Notes under the pieces: generated by a model | Told to the model about the DNA's origin: nothing | Seen by the model: only the letters and a program-made list of their open reading frames with translations | The model's database searches: none | Position numbers and translations under genes: made by a program | From: Leishmania infantum JPCM5 | Lineage: Eukaryota; Euglenozoa; Kinetoplastea; Trypanosomatida; Trypanosomatidae | Reading direction: 5' to 3' | DNA length: 64,000 bases | Assembly: GCF_000002875.2 (NCBI RefSeq) | Contig: NC_009387.2 | Span: 248,001-312,000 of the forward strand | Shown here: piece after piece, positions 10,559 through 19,485 of the stretch | Layout of the letters: each line of letters begins with the position of its first letter | Numbering within the stretch: position 1 is the first letter of the stretch

Positions 10559-13500
10559 CAGCGGGGGCCGCCGCACCAAAAACGCATAAGAAATTTTTGA
10601 TGCCTACCACTCTTTCACGGCCTGCCTGCAAATCACTTTCCCGAAAACAACGAAGCCCAGAGTTATGCTAGAAGCGTTTTTTCCGCGTCGGAAGCGGCCG
10701 TTTGGCATTCATTACGCGCGACAGGGGTTGGCGGGTTCCTGGAAATTTCGGCGATTGGGTTAAAGGGGCGTTCGGCCGCCGATTCGCAAGATTATTGTTT
10801 TTGCAGGGGCCCACGGGTCGCCGGGGCAGTGGTTCTTCATTCCGTGAATAAAACAAATCCCGACATTAGAAACACGCGGTACTTAAACATGGGGTTTTAT
10901 TGCTTCGATGGTGTTGCTTTCTAATTAGCCCGGGCGCCGCGTTGCCTGACTTAACCGTGCGCGTTTCTTTTACGCCCGCTTCAGGGTATGCCCTTCCGCT
11001 CTTGCAGCGATTCTGTGGCTGCGGTTTCTTCTGTGATTTTGAGGGCTTATGGAAAGCCCTGTGGAGTTTCAAGGGGGCATATATGTGAAAGAAGGCTGAG
11101 CTTGCGGAATGCTTTCTTGTTTTACAACCCACCAAAGTCCCCTTTTTTAGGCAAAAGAACAAGAACGTAAAAAAGAAAAAAAGCTGATCTATGAATATGT
11201 GTGTGCCGCAAAAAAAAAAGCTAGCCTTGTTTTGCGCGCCAGGAGGCAAACAGCAGCTGCTTCTAATAAAATTTCGGGTCAGGTATTCATCCGTTTGTCG
11301 TGAAAAGATGCACCCCCAGCGATTGGCCTACATATGCTTTTTTTCGAGGCTAGCAGAAACGGGGGGCGGCTAAGGAACCCCAGGGGAAGAAATGTGTGGT
11401 ATAGCAAGGGGCGTCAGCATACCTTAAAAAAAAACCGTGGTGAACAAAAAGCCAAAGGCTGGTTTGGGGATCACTTGTCTTCCTAAGCATCCTTTGGGGG
11501 TTGAAAATGCCCCCCTCCCGAAAGGAGGGCGTGCCTGGTCCGGCGCCGGCCATTTTGTCCCGGGGGTTTTGGGACCCTTGGGGGGCGGGATGGCCAGAAG
11601 AGGTTGCCGTTCCGGGCTTTCTTCCTTGCAAAGAAAAGGCGCGTGGTAATTTTTTTTTGGGCGCCGTGCGCCCGTGGGCGTGTACGCCGGTGTGGTCGCT
11701 GGTGTGCCGAGTTTTTTTTTCCGCAAGGGCTGCTTACGGCGAAAGCCGTGAGGGGTGGGCGCTTTGGCTTTTGCGAACTTGGTGCTTTGCCGGAAAAAAA
11801 AACCTCAGCAGCGAATACGACGGGCTCGCCAGCCGCGGAACCGAGGGGGTTTTTCGAGAAACCCGGTGGCCGCGATTTCCAAAAACGGAAAGGCTGCCGT
11901 TTTCTTTTTTCTGGCACCCCCGGAAGGGCTGGCGGGGGGGGGGTCTTATCCAGGCCGTTTGGGGGGGTGGGTGGAACGCGGCGTTGGCGCAGGGGCTTTT
12001 GGCGATTTTTTGCGGCGGCATCCGTTAGAATGGCGGTCGGCCCCATTTGCCTTTTAAGAAAAAGCCCGCCAGCTCTTCGTTTTGCAATCCCCCTTCCCGC
12101 TTCTCATCGTTGGGGTTGGGGGTTCGTGAGTGGGCGCGGGGCTGTCGTGTGGCGGTGCGGTTTCTTAAATGGCTGGCCGCCCCACCCCGCTTTTTTTTTT
12201 TGCAGGATGCCGGGCGACCGCGGTTTCCAAGGGGAATAGGGGGTTTAAACAGCCCGCGGCAAAGGAAAGCCAAAGGCCCCAAAACGGCCAGGCGCTTTTA
12301 GGGCCACAGGGCAGCGGACACCGAACTTTTTCTGTTCGCAGGCGCGGTTTTTCGTTTTTAGCACCTTTCATGGAAATAAACGCTTTTTTGGGGGTTGGGG
12401 CAGCGATGCCGCTTTCGAAAAACCCGCCATCTTCGGTGCAAAGCAGCTTCCAGCCCCATCTAAAGAAACACAAGCTCTCTTTACGTTAGGAAAAAAAGAA
12501 AAAGCGTGATTTCGAGAGGCGGCAAAAACGGCCGCGGCACCAAGCTGGTCCAACGCAAAAAAGCCTGATGGCCGGGCGCTGGGAAGATTTCGCGTGGCCA
12601 ACGGCATGGGGCTTGGAAACGGGGCGCCTGCAAGCCCTTTCCCGGGACCCTCTTTTTGGCCGAATGGCAAAATATTGCCGAGCATGGGCGAAAGCCCCAC
12701 GGAAAAGAACAAACGACACGACAGAGGCCAAGTTTCCCCCGCCCATCAGGCAGAGCCTTTTGGTATAGTCTTTTGCTTTTTCCGGCTTCCGCAGCCGATG
12801 CTGTGTTTTTGCTTTTTTCGGGGGCGTGGCGATGTTTGTTTGCGATCCCGCCGTTGAAATAAAAAGAGGGCGGGGGCCAAAAAAAAAAAACAATTTGCTT
12901 CATTTTCCGTATGGGTTAGGGCTAGAAAAAAAATTCCCGCTTGTGGTTTGTGGTTTGTGGGGGGGGGGCGTTGCGCCGGGCTGGGGGCGGCTTTGAGCCG
13001 AACGCGGGCACGCCCCCCAGAGGCAAAAAGGCCAGCGCGCCCCTTTTCCCCGCCGGACGCGCGAGGGTTTTTTATAACCCCTGCAGCCTAAATTTGGCGC
13101 GCGCACAACCGGAATCAAATACTCGTCGGGGGCGGTGGGTTTGCGTTTTGGGGGTGGTTTGGGGGGGGTTCTGAAAGTCACGTCGGCGCGGGGCCGCCTG
13201 AAAATTAGCGACGTGGCGGCCCCGGTGGCCCCTATCCTTTGCCCGGCGCGTTCGCATGCTTACAGGTCAAAAAAGACAGAAAACGGTGGTGGCGGCTTCT
13301 TTTTTACGGATGCCGGCCGCGTTCTTTTTATTCTTTCCTTTTAAACCCTTCGCGTGTTCGGGTTCTGCGCATCGCCGTGCCTAGTTTCTTTCCTTTCGAA
13401 AGGCCACCGCGCGGTTTGGTTTCGGTGAAGGGAGAAGGTGTTGATCTGCCAATCTCATGTTTTTTTTTGTTAGCCACGGTTTTGCCAGGCTATGTTGTTT

Positions 13501-14267
13501 GGCGCTTTGAACGAACAGGGGTGGAACCCTCGGCGGTAAGGGGGGGGGCGGGGAACTGGTTTTTTATCCCCGCGCGGGCGCTTTGTAAAGCCCCCCGCCC
13601 CCACCGCGCATTGGGGCATCGGCTTTGTTGGGCGCCTGTCTCGTAACTTCGCGCGTGGGTGGTTGGGGCCTGGTGGCGCAGAAAATTGGGGCGCTTTGGG
13701 TGGGGGGCCGCGGTTTTCTACCCCACGGAAACGGGGGCGGTGCCGGCAACCCGTTGGCCCGCCCCGGCCTTCCGGGAACGTTTTTGTTTTAGGATCCCTA
13801 AGCCGCTTCTTCCGAAAATATGGGGGGCTCTGTGGTTTTGGTTTGCTTCTTTTCCGCTTTATCAACGGGGGCGACGGTGACCGGGTGGCGCTGTCAAAAA
13901 AAAGCTCGTGGGTCGTCGCCTTTCGGCGGTGGGGGGCGCCCCTGCGTCCGCGCCGCGGTTCGGGGAAGGGGGTCCGTAAAAAACCACCCCCTGGCCGAGC
14001 GTGGCGGCACAGGTTGCGGGGCAAACCTTCTCGAGGCCTCGAAAAAGCTTTTGGCTTTTTCAAAAAGCCATCTTGGAACCCTGTGGGGTGGGGGGGGGTG
14101 TCTTCCTTTTTTGCGCCTCCGGGGGGAGGAGCGTTTTCAGGCTGGGGGGGGGGCGGCCGGTTTCCAAAAAAAAAACGGGGGTTGGGGCGGGGTGTTCCTC
14201 GGGCCTCGGCCCGCGTGGCGGCCCCGCCAACCCGGCGCCGCCAAAACACCCCAAAAGGCCCCCCAAA
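10559..14267. other. Homopolymer-rich anomalous stretch, no gene seen
   Basis: This 3.7-kb stretch is full of long single-base runs, for example G10 at 11934-11943, T11 at 12191-12201, A12 at 12879-12890 and G10 at 12959-12968, with many more of 5-9 bases. Open frames are numerous on both strands but overlap one another, are Pro/Arg/Gly- or Phe-rich and switch frame at the homopolymers. No known domain, tRNA or rRNA motif is visible. It abuts the SL array abruptly at 14267/14268. Either it is genuine low-complexity switch-region DNA or it is poorly resolved assembly sequence beside a collapsed tandem array. Confidence 0.6.
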
Positions 14268-14449
14268 GGGGCCGCGACGCCGCGGGGCAGGCGTCCCCCA
14301 AGGCGCCGCGTGACTGGCGCACCGGGCGCGGGGCCTGCGTGCGCGCAGCCGTTTCCGTCTCCGCGGGGCGCCGCCCGCCGCGGTGTGTGCCAGGGCGCGG
14401 CGCCCCGCACCGCCCGGCGCGAGGCGAGCCCGGTGCGCGGCCATGGTGG

Positions 14450-14486
14450 TGACGCGCGGGCCCGTGCGCGGAGAACCTCCGCCCCG
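14450..14486 (+). promoter_or_regulatory. SL RNA promoter region (copy 1; same layout upstream of all nine copies)
   Basis: In Leishmania the SL RNA promoter is bipartite, with elements near -67/-58 and -40/-31. At these distances from +1 (14517) the sequence reads GACGCGCGGG (14451-14460) and CTCCGCCCCG (14477-14486). The block is preserved before every copy, with three exceptions: copy 3 has A instead of G at -63 (15334), and copies 7 and 8 have A instead of C at -40 (17107 and 17546). Element positions are from the literature; the match is by distance. Confidence 0.6.
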
Positions 14487-14516
14487 CGAATGCGGGCTGT
14501 GGGTGTGACGGCTTTC

Positions 14517-14612
14517 AACTAACGCTATATAAGTATCAGTTTCTGTACTTTATTGGTATGCGAAACTTCCGGAAGCTGTCTTCCGGCAACATTTTGGAAG
14601 CGCGCAGGCGCT
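14517..14612 (+). ncRNA. Spliced-leader RNA, copy 1
   Basis: The 39-nt SL exon is at 14517-14555, followed by the GT splice donor (14556) and a short intron. The intron contains a perfect 7-bp stem (CCGGAAG/CTTCCGG), an Sm-like site (CATTTTGG) and a 3' hairpin (AGCGC/GCGCT), then an 11-T termination tract at 14614-14624. The 5' AACT is the site of cap-4 modification in this family. Nucleotide 59 is G and nucleotide 90 is A (major type). Confidence 0.97.
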
Positions 14613-14957
14613 CTTTTTTTTTTTGTGTGCGTGTGTGTGGCGGCGGGCCCCCCTGCGGTCCCGCGCGGTCGCCGGCGGCTTCCGTAGCGGTGGCCCCGCC
14701 GCGCCGAGGGGGCCGCGACGCCGCGGGGCAGGCGTCCCCCAAGGCGCCGCGTGACTGGCGCACCGGGCGCGGGGCCTGCGTGCGCGCAGCCGTTTCCGTC
14801 TCCGCGGGGCGCCGCCCGCCGCGGTGTGTGCCAGGGCGCGGCGCCCCGCACCGCCCGGCGCGAGGCGAGCCCGGTGCGCGGCCATGGTGGTGACGCGCGG
14901 GCCCGTGCGCGGAGAACCTCCGCCCCGCGAATGCGGGCTGTGGGTGTGACGGCTTTC

Positions 14958-15053
14958 AACTAACGCTATATAAGTATCAGTTTCTGTACTTTATTGGTAT
15001 GCGAAACTTCCGGAACCTGTCTTCCGGCAACATTTTGGAAGCGCGCAGGCGCT
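14958..15053 (+). ncRNA. Spliced-leader RNA, copy 2
   Basis: Exon identical to copy 1. The intron has C at nucleotide 59, which removes the loop-closing G-C pair of the second stem, and A at nucleotide 90. It is followed by a 9-T tract (15055-15063). Confidence 0.97.
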
Positions 15054-15396
15054 CTTTTTTTTTGTGTGCGTGTGTGTGGCGGCGGGCCCCCCTGCGGTCC
15101 CGCGCGGTCGCCGGCGGCTTCCGTAGCGGTGGCCCCGCCGCGCCGAGGGGGCCGCGACGCCGCGGGGCAGGCGTCCCCCAAGGCGCCGCGTGACTGGCGC
15201 ACCGGGCACGGGGCCTGCGTGCGCGCAGCCGTTTCCGTCTCCGCGGGGCGCCGCCCGCCGCGGTGTGTGCCAGGGCGCGGCGCCCCGCACCGCCCGGCGC
15301 GAGGCGAGCCCGGTGCGCGGCCATGGTGGTGACACGCGGGCCCGTGCGCGGAGAACCTCCGCCCCGCGAATGCGGGCTGTGGGTGTGACGGCTTTC

Positions 15397-15492
15397 AACT
15401 AACGCTATATAAGTATCAGTTTCTGTACTTTATTGGTATGCGAAACTTCCGGAAGCTGTCTTCCGGCAACATTTTGGAAGCGCGCAGGCGCT
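15397..15492 (+). ncRNA. Spliced-leader RNA, copy 3
   Basis: Major intron type (G59, A90), with a 12-T tract (15494-15505). Its promoter carries a G-to-A change at -63 (15334), within the expected upstream element. Confidence 0.97.
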
Positions 15493-15838
15493 CTTTTTTT
15501 TTTTTGTGTGCGTGTGTGTGGCGGCGGGCCCCCCTGCGGTCCCGCGCGGTCGCCGGCGGCTTCCGTAGCGGTGGCCCCGCCGCGCCGAGGGGGCCGCGAC
15601 GCCGCGGGGCAGGCGTCCCCCAAGGCGCCGCGTGACTGGCGCACCGGGCACGGGGCCTGCGTGCGCGCAGCCGTTTCCGTCTCCGCGGGGCGCCGCCCGC
15701 CGCGGTGTGTGCCAGGGCGCGGCGCCCCGCACCGCCCGGCGCGAGGCGAGCCCGGTGCGCGGCCATGGTGGTGACGCGCGGGCCCGTGCGCGGAGAACCT
15801 CCGCCCCGCGAATGCGGGCTGTGGGTGTGACGGCTTTC

Positions 15839-15934
15839 AACTAACGCTATATAAGTATCAGTTTCTGTACTTTATTGGTATGCGAAACTTCCGGAAGCTG
15901 TCTTCCGGCAACATTTTGGAAGCGCGCAGGCGCT
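15839..15934 (+). ncRNA. Spliced-leader RNA, copy 4
   Basis: Major intron type (G59, A90), with a 9-T tract (15936-15944). The promoter matches the consensus of the array. Confidence 0.97.
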
Positions 15935-16277
15935 CTTTTTTTTTGTGTGCGTGTGTGTGGCGGCGGGCCCCCCTGCGGTCCCGCGCGGTCGCCGGCGGCT
16001 TCCGTAGCGGTGGCCCCGCCGCGCCGAGGGGGCCGCGACGCCGCGGGGCAGGCGTCCCCCAAGGCGCCGCGTGACTGGCGCACCGGGCGCGGGGCCTGCG
16101 TGCGCGCAGCCGTTTCCGTCTCCGCGGGGCGCCGCCCGCCGCGGTGTGTGCCAGGGCGCGGCGCCCCGCACCGCCCGGCGCGAGGCGAGCCCGGTGCGCG
16201 GCCATGGTGGTGACGCGCGGGCCCGTGCGCGGAGAACCTCCGCCCCGCGAATGCGGGCTGTGGGTGTGACGGCTTTC

Positions 16278-16373
16278 AACTAACGCTATATAAGTATCAG
16301 TTTCTGTACTTTATTGGTATGCGAAACTTCCGGAACCTGTCTTCCGGCAACATTTTGGAAGCGCGCGGGCGCT
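16278..16373 (+). ncRNA. Spliced-leader RNA, copy 5
   Basis: Variant intron with C59 and G90, and a 9-T tract (16375-16383). The spacer after it lacks 11 bp near 16406, where other units read GGGCCCCCCTGCGGTCCC and this one reads GGGTCCC, making this the shortest unit (428 bp). Confidence 0.97.
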
Positions 16374-16705
16374 CTTTTTTTTTGTGTGCGTGTGTGTGGC
16401 GGCGGGTCCCGCGCGGTCGCCGGCGGCTTCCGTAGCGGTGGCCCCGCCGCGCCGAGGGGGCCGCGACGCCGCGGGGCAGGCGTCCCCCAAGGCGCCGCGT
16501 GACTGGCGCACCGGGCACGGGGCCTGCGTGCGCGCAGCCGTTTCCGTCTCCGCGGGGCGCCGCCCGCCGCGGTGTGTGCCAGGGCGCGGCGCCCCGCACC
16601 GCCCGGCGCGAGGCGAGCCCGGTGCGCGGCCATGGTGGTGACGCGCGGGCCCGTGCGCGGAGAACCTCCGCCCCGCGAATGCGGGCTGTGGGTGTGACGG
16701 CTTTC

Positions 16706-16801
16706 AACTAACGCTATATAAGTATCAGTTTCTGTACTTTATTGGTATGCGAAACTTCCGGAAGCTGTCTTCCGGCAACATTTTGGAAGCGCGCAGGCGC
16801 T
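16706..16801 (+). ncRNA. Spliced-leader RNA, copy 6
   Basis: Major intron type (G59, A90) with an 11-T tract (16803-16813). The promoter matches the array consensus. Confidence 0.97.
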
Positions 16802-17146
16802 CTTTTTTTTTTTGTGTGCGTGTGTGTGGCGGCGGGCCCCCCTGCGGTCCCGCGCGGTCGCCGGCGGCTTCCGTAGCGGTGGCCCCGCCGCGCCGAGGGG
16901 GCCGCGACGCCGCGGGGCAGGCGTCCCCCAAGGCGCCGCGTGACTGGCGCACCGGGCACGGGGCCTGCGTGCGCGCAGCCGTTTCCGTCTCCGCGGGGCG
17001 CCGCCCGCCGCGGTGTGTGCCAGGGCGCGGCGCCCCGCACCGCCCGGCGCGAGGCGAGCCCGGTGCGCGGCCATGGTGGTGACGCGCGGGCCCGTGCGCG
17101 GAGAACATCCGCCCCGCGAATGCGGGCTGTGGGTGTGACGGCTTTC

Positions 17147-17242
17147 AACTAACGCTATATAAGTATCAGTTTCTGTACTTTATTGGTATGCGAAACTTCC
17201 GGAAGCTGTCTTCCGGCAACATTTTGGAAGCGCGCAGGCGCT
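17147..17242 (+). ncRNA. Spliced-leader RNA, copy 7
   Basis: Major intron type (G59, A90) with a 9-T tract (17244-17252). The promoter has C-to-A at -40 (17107), at the edge of the downstream element. Confidence 0.97.
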
Positions 17243-17585
17243 CTTTTTTTTTGTGTGCGTGTGTGTGGCGGCGGGCCCCCCTGCGGTCCCGCGCGGTCGC
17301 CGGCGGCTTCCGTAGCGGTGGCCCCGCCGCGCCGAGGGGGCCGCGACGCCGCGGGGCAGGCGTCCCCCAAGGCGCCGCGTGACTGGCGCACCGGGCACGG
17401 GGCCTGCGTGCGCGCAGCCGTTTCCGTCTCCGCGGGGCGCCGCCCGCCGCGGTGTGTGCCAGGGCGCGGCGCCCCGCACCGCCCGGCGCGAGGCGAGCCC
17501 GGTGCGCGGCCATGGTGGTGACGCGCGGGCCCGTGCGCGGAGAACATCCGCCCCGCGAATGCGGGCTGTGGGTGTGACGGCTTTC

Positions 17586-17681
17586 AACTAACGCTATATA
17601 AGTATCAGTTTCTGTACTTTATTGGTATGCGAAACTTCCGGAAGCTGTCTTCCGGCAACATTTTGGAAGCGCGCAGGCGCT
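17586..17681 (+). ncRNA. Spliced-leader RNA, copy 8
   Basis: Major intron type (G59, A90) with an 11-T tract (17683-17693). It shares the C-to-A promoter change at -40 (17546) with copy 7, which suggests the two derive from one duplication. Confidence 0.97.
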
Positions 17682-18026
17682 CTTTTTTTTTTTGTGTGCG
17701 TGTGTGTGGCGGCGGGCCCCCCTGCGGTCCCGCGCGGTCGCCGGCGGCTTCCGTAGCGGTGGCCCCGCCGCGCCGAGGGGGCCGCGACGCCGCGGGGCAG
17801 GCGTCCCCCAAGGCGCCGCGTGACTGGCGCACCGGGCACGGGGCCTGCGTGCGCGCAGCCGTTTCCGTCTCCGCGGGGCGCCGCCCGCCGCGGTGTGTGC
17901 CAGGGCGCGGCGCCCCGCACCGCCCGGCGCGAGGCGAGCCCGGTGCGCGGCCATGGTGGTGACGCGCGGGCCCGTGCGCGGAGAACCTCCGCCCCGCGAA
18001 TGCGGGCTGTGGGTGTGACGGCTTTC

Positions 18027-18122
18027 AACTAACGCTATATAAGTATCAGTTTCTGTACTTTATTGGTATGCGAAACTTCCGGAACCTGTCTTCCGGCAAC
18101 ATTTTGGAAGCGCGCGGGCGCT
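18027..18122 (+). ncRNA. Spliced-leader RNA, copy 9
   Basis: Variant intron identical in type to copy 5 (C59, G90), with a 12-T tract (18124-18135). Its downstream spacer stops at 18345, where the array gives way to a G/T-rich sequence. Confidence 0.97.
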
Positions 18123-18345
18123 CTTTTTTTTTTTTGTGTGCGTGTGTGTGGCGGCGGGCCCCCCTGCGGTCCCGCGCGGTCGCCGGCGGCTTCCGTAGCG
18201 GTGGCCCCGCCGCGCCGAGGGGGCCGCGACGCCGCGGGGCAGGCGTCCCCCAAGGCGCCGCGTGACTGGCGCACCGGGCACGGGGCCTGCGTGCGCGCAG
18301 CCGTTTCCGTCTCCGCGGGGCGCCGCCCGCCGCGGTGTGTGCCAG

Positions 18346-19160
18346 AGGGCGGGGATGGTGGGCTAGGTGCTGTTGGTGGTGTTTGTTTTCGTTGTAAAAG
18401 GTGTGGGTGTGTGTGGTTGGAGGGGTGGTGGGTGTTTTTGTTTGTTTTGGGGGAATGTTGAGGGTAGCGCGCTTGATTGTAGTATGCGGTTTTTTTTTTC
18501 GTGAGGAAGTTGAAGGTGGTACAGGGAGAAAGCGAATGAGGTGCAGTTGAGGTTGTTGTTTTTGCTGAATTTTCGTTGGTGATGTACTTTAGATGGTTTT
18601 GGTGGTTTGGATGGAATCATTGTAGTGTTTGTTTTTGTGGTTTCTGGGGCGGACAGCCTTATTCATCTTTAACGGAGCGGGGAGTGGAGCAGTGTGAGGG
18701 TCCTGGGTTTGCTGTCGAGGTGAGCTGCAATGCTGTGGTTTCGTGCTTGTGATGTCTTGTTCGCGGTCGATTCGGGGGGGGGGGTGGAGGGAATGCACTT
18801 GCTTGGCTTTTGAGTCTCGTTAATTGGTGAATCGGGAGGTGATTTGCTGTGGCGGGTTTGGTGTTAGACGAGTTTAGCATCTGGGGCGGCCTCGAGGACG
18901 GCGCCTAGTGTGATTAGGGCGGGCCTTTTTCAGTGGTGCAGTTGATTATTGGTGAGATGCGATGGTGTTCTTATGGTTGCTGGCAACTTGTTGTTGTTCG
19001 TAAGAGGCGGGCGCTTATTCTTGTGCTGCGTTTTTTGTGGAAAAGGGAGCCGTCACACATGCTAGTGTGTTGTGTAGTGCCTTTGGCCGCGGAGAAACGG
19101 CGGCTGTAGGTTCTTGATTTTCAAGGAATATGCTAGTGGACCCCAGAGCGCATTTTTCCA
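18346..19160 (+). other. G/T-rich tract between SL array and plus-strand polycistron; candidate transcription start region
   Basis: The plus strand is strongly enriched in G and T, with repeated GGTGG, TTGTTT and GGGG motifs and an 11-G run at 18774-18784. There is no plausible gene; the minus-strand open frames are Thr/Pro/Asn/His-rich reads of the GT bias. GT-rich elements in divergent switch regions of trypanosomes are known to drive RNA polymerase II initiation and H2A.Z deposition, so this is a reasonable candidate for the start of the rightward unit. That function is inferred. Confidence 0.5.
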
Positions 19161-19317
19161 TGGATCATGTCTCTTTCTCCGCTGCTGAATAGGACTAGCT
19201 GTCGGCAGCAATGCTTATCGTGCAAGGGAGGCGATAGCAGTGCGCTTACAATGGGAACCGGCAACTGCTGCGTGTCCTTGCATTCTTGTCAGTCGACAAG
19301 GCAGTATTCATGCAAGT

Positions 19318-19358
19318 TTCTCTCTTTCTTTTTTCTGCTTTCTCTGTGATCACGCGAG
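19318..19358 (+). promoter_or_regulatory. Candidate trans-splice acceptor for the ASH-domain giant
   Basis: A pyrimidine-rich run (TCTCTCTTTCTTTTTTCTGC) is followed by the first downstream AG at 19357-19358, 127 bases before the ATG. Being first in the plus-strand unit, this site would define the 5' end of the first mature mRNA. Confidence 0.5.
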
Positions 19359-19485
19359 TAGCTTCGTGGATATAGTCGCTGCAGAACCGAAGGGGGGGAA
19401 GCGGACTTTTTATCCACATCGCAAGGAAAGCTAGTGAAACAGAACATCAAGGTAAGGCCGGATCTCTACAAAAGACGCCAGAGAA

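Larger units (their letters stand above)
14268..18345 (+). repeat. Spliced-leader (mini-exon) RNA gene tandem array, nine gene copies
   Basis: Nine head-to-tail units carry the SL RNA gene plus a GC-rich spacer. Distances between successive SL starts are 441, 439, 442, 439, 428, 441, 439 and 441 bp. The array opens with a partial spacer (14268-14516) that still contains the whole promoter region of copy 1, and ends with a truncated spacer at 18345. Each unit is transcribed by RNA polymerase II from its own promoter, and the transcript donates its 39-nt capped exon to every mRNA by trans-splicing. Natural arrays usually hold on the order of a hundred copies, so nine probably reflects assembly collapse. 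Confidence 0.97.

Noticed and set aside
13470..14444. 324-codon minus-strand open frame
   Set aside because: Lies in the homopolymer-rich stretch and runs into the SL spacer; Pro/Arg/Gly-rich and overlapped by equally long frames on the other strand.
14268..18345. CRISPR-like or satellite interpretation of the tandem repeats
   Set aside because: Unit is ~439 bp with no unique spacers, and each contains the exact SL exon, splice donor and T-tract, so it is the mini-exon array.
14558..18461. Repeated 110-145-codon open frames on both strands, one set per SL unit
   Set aside because: They recur because the SL unit recurs; they read GC-rich spacer and the SL RNA gene itself, and shift frame when the T-tract length changes.
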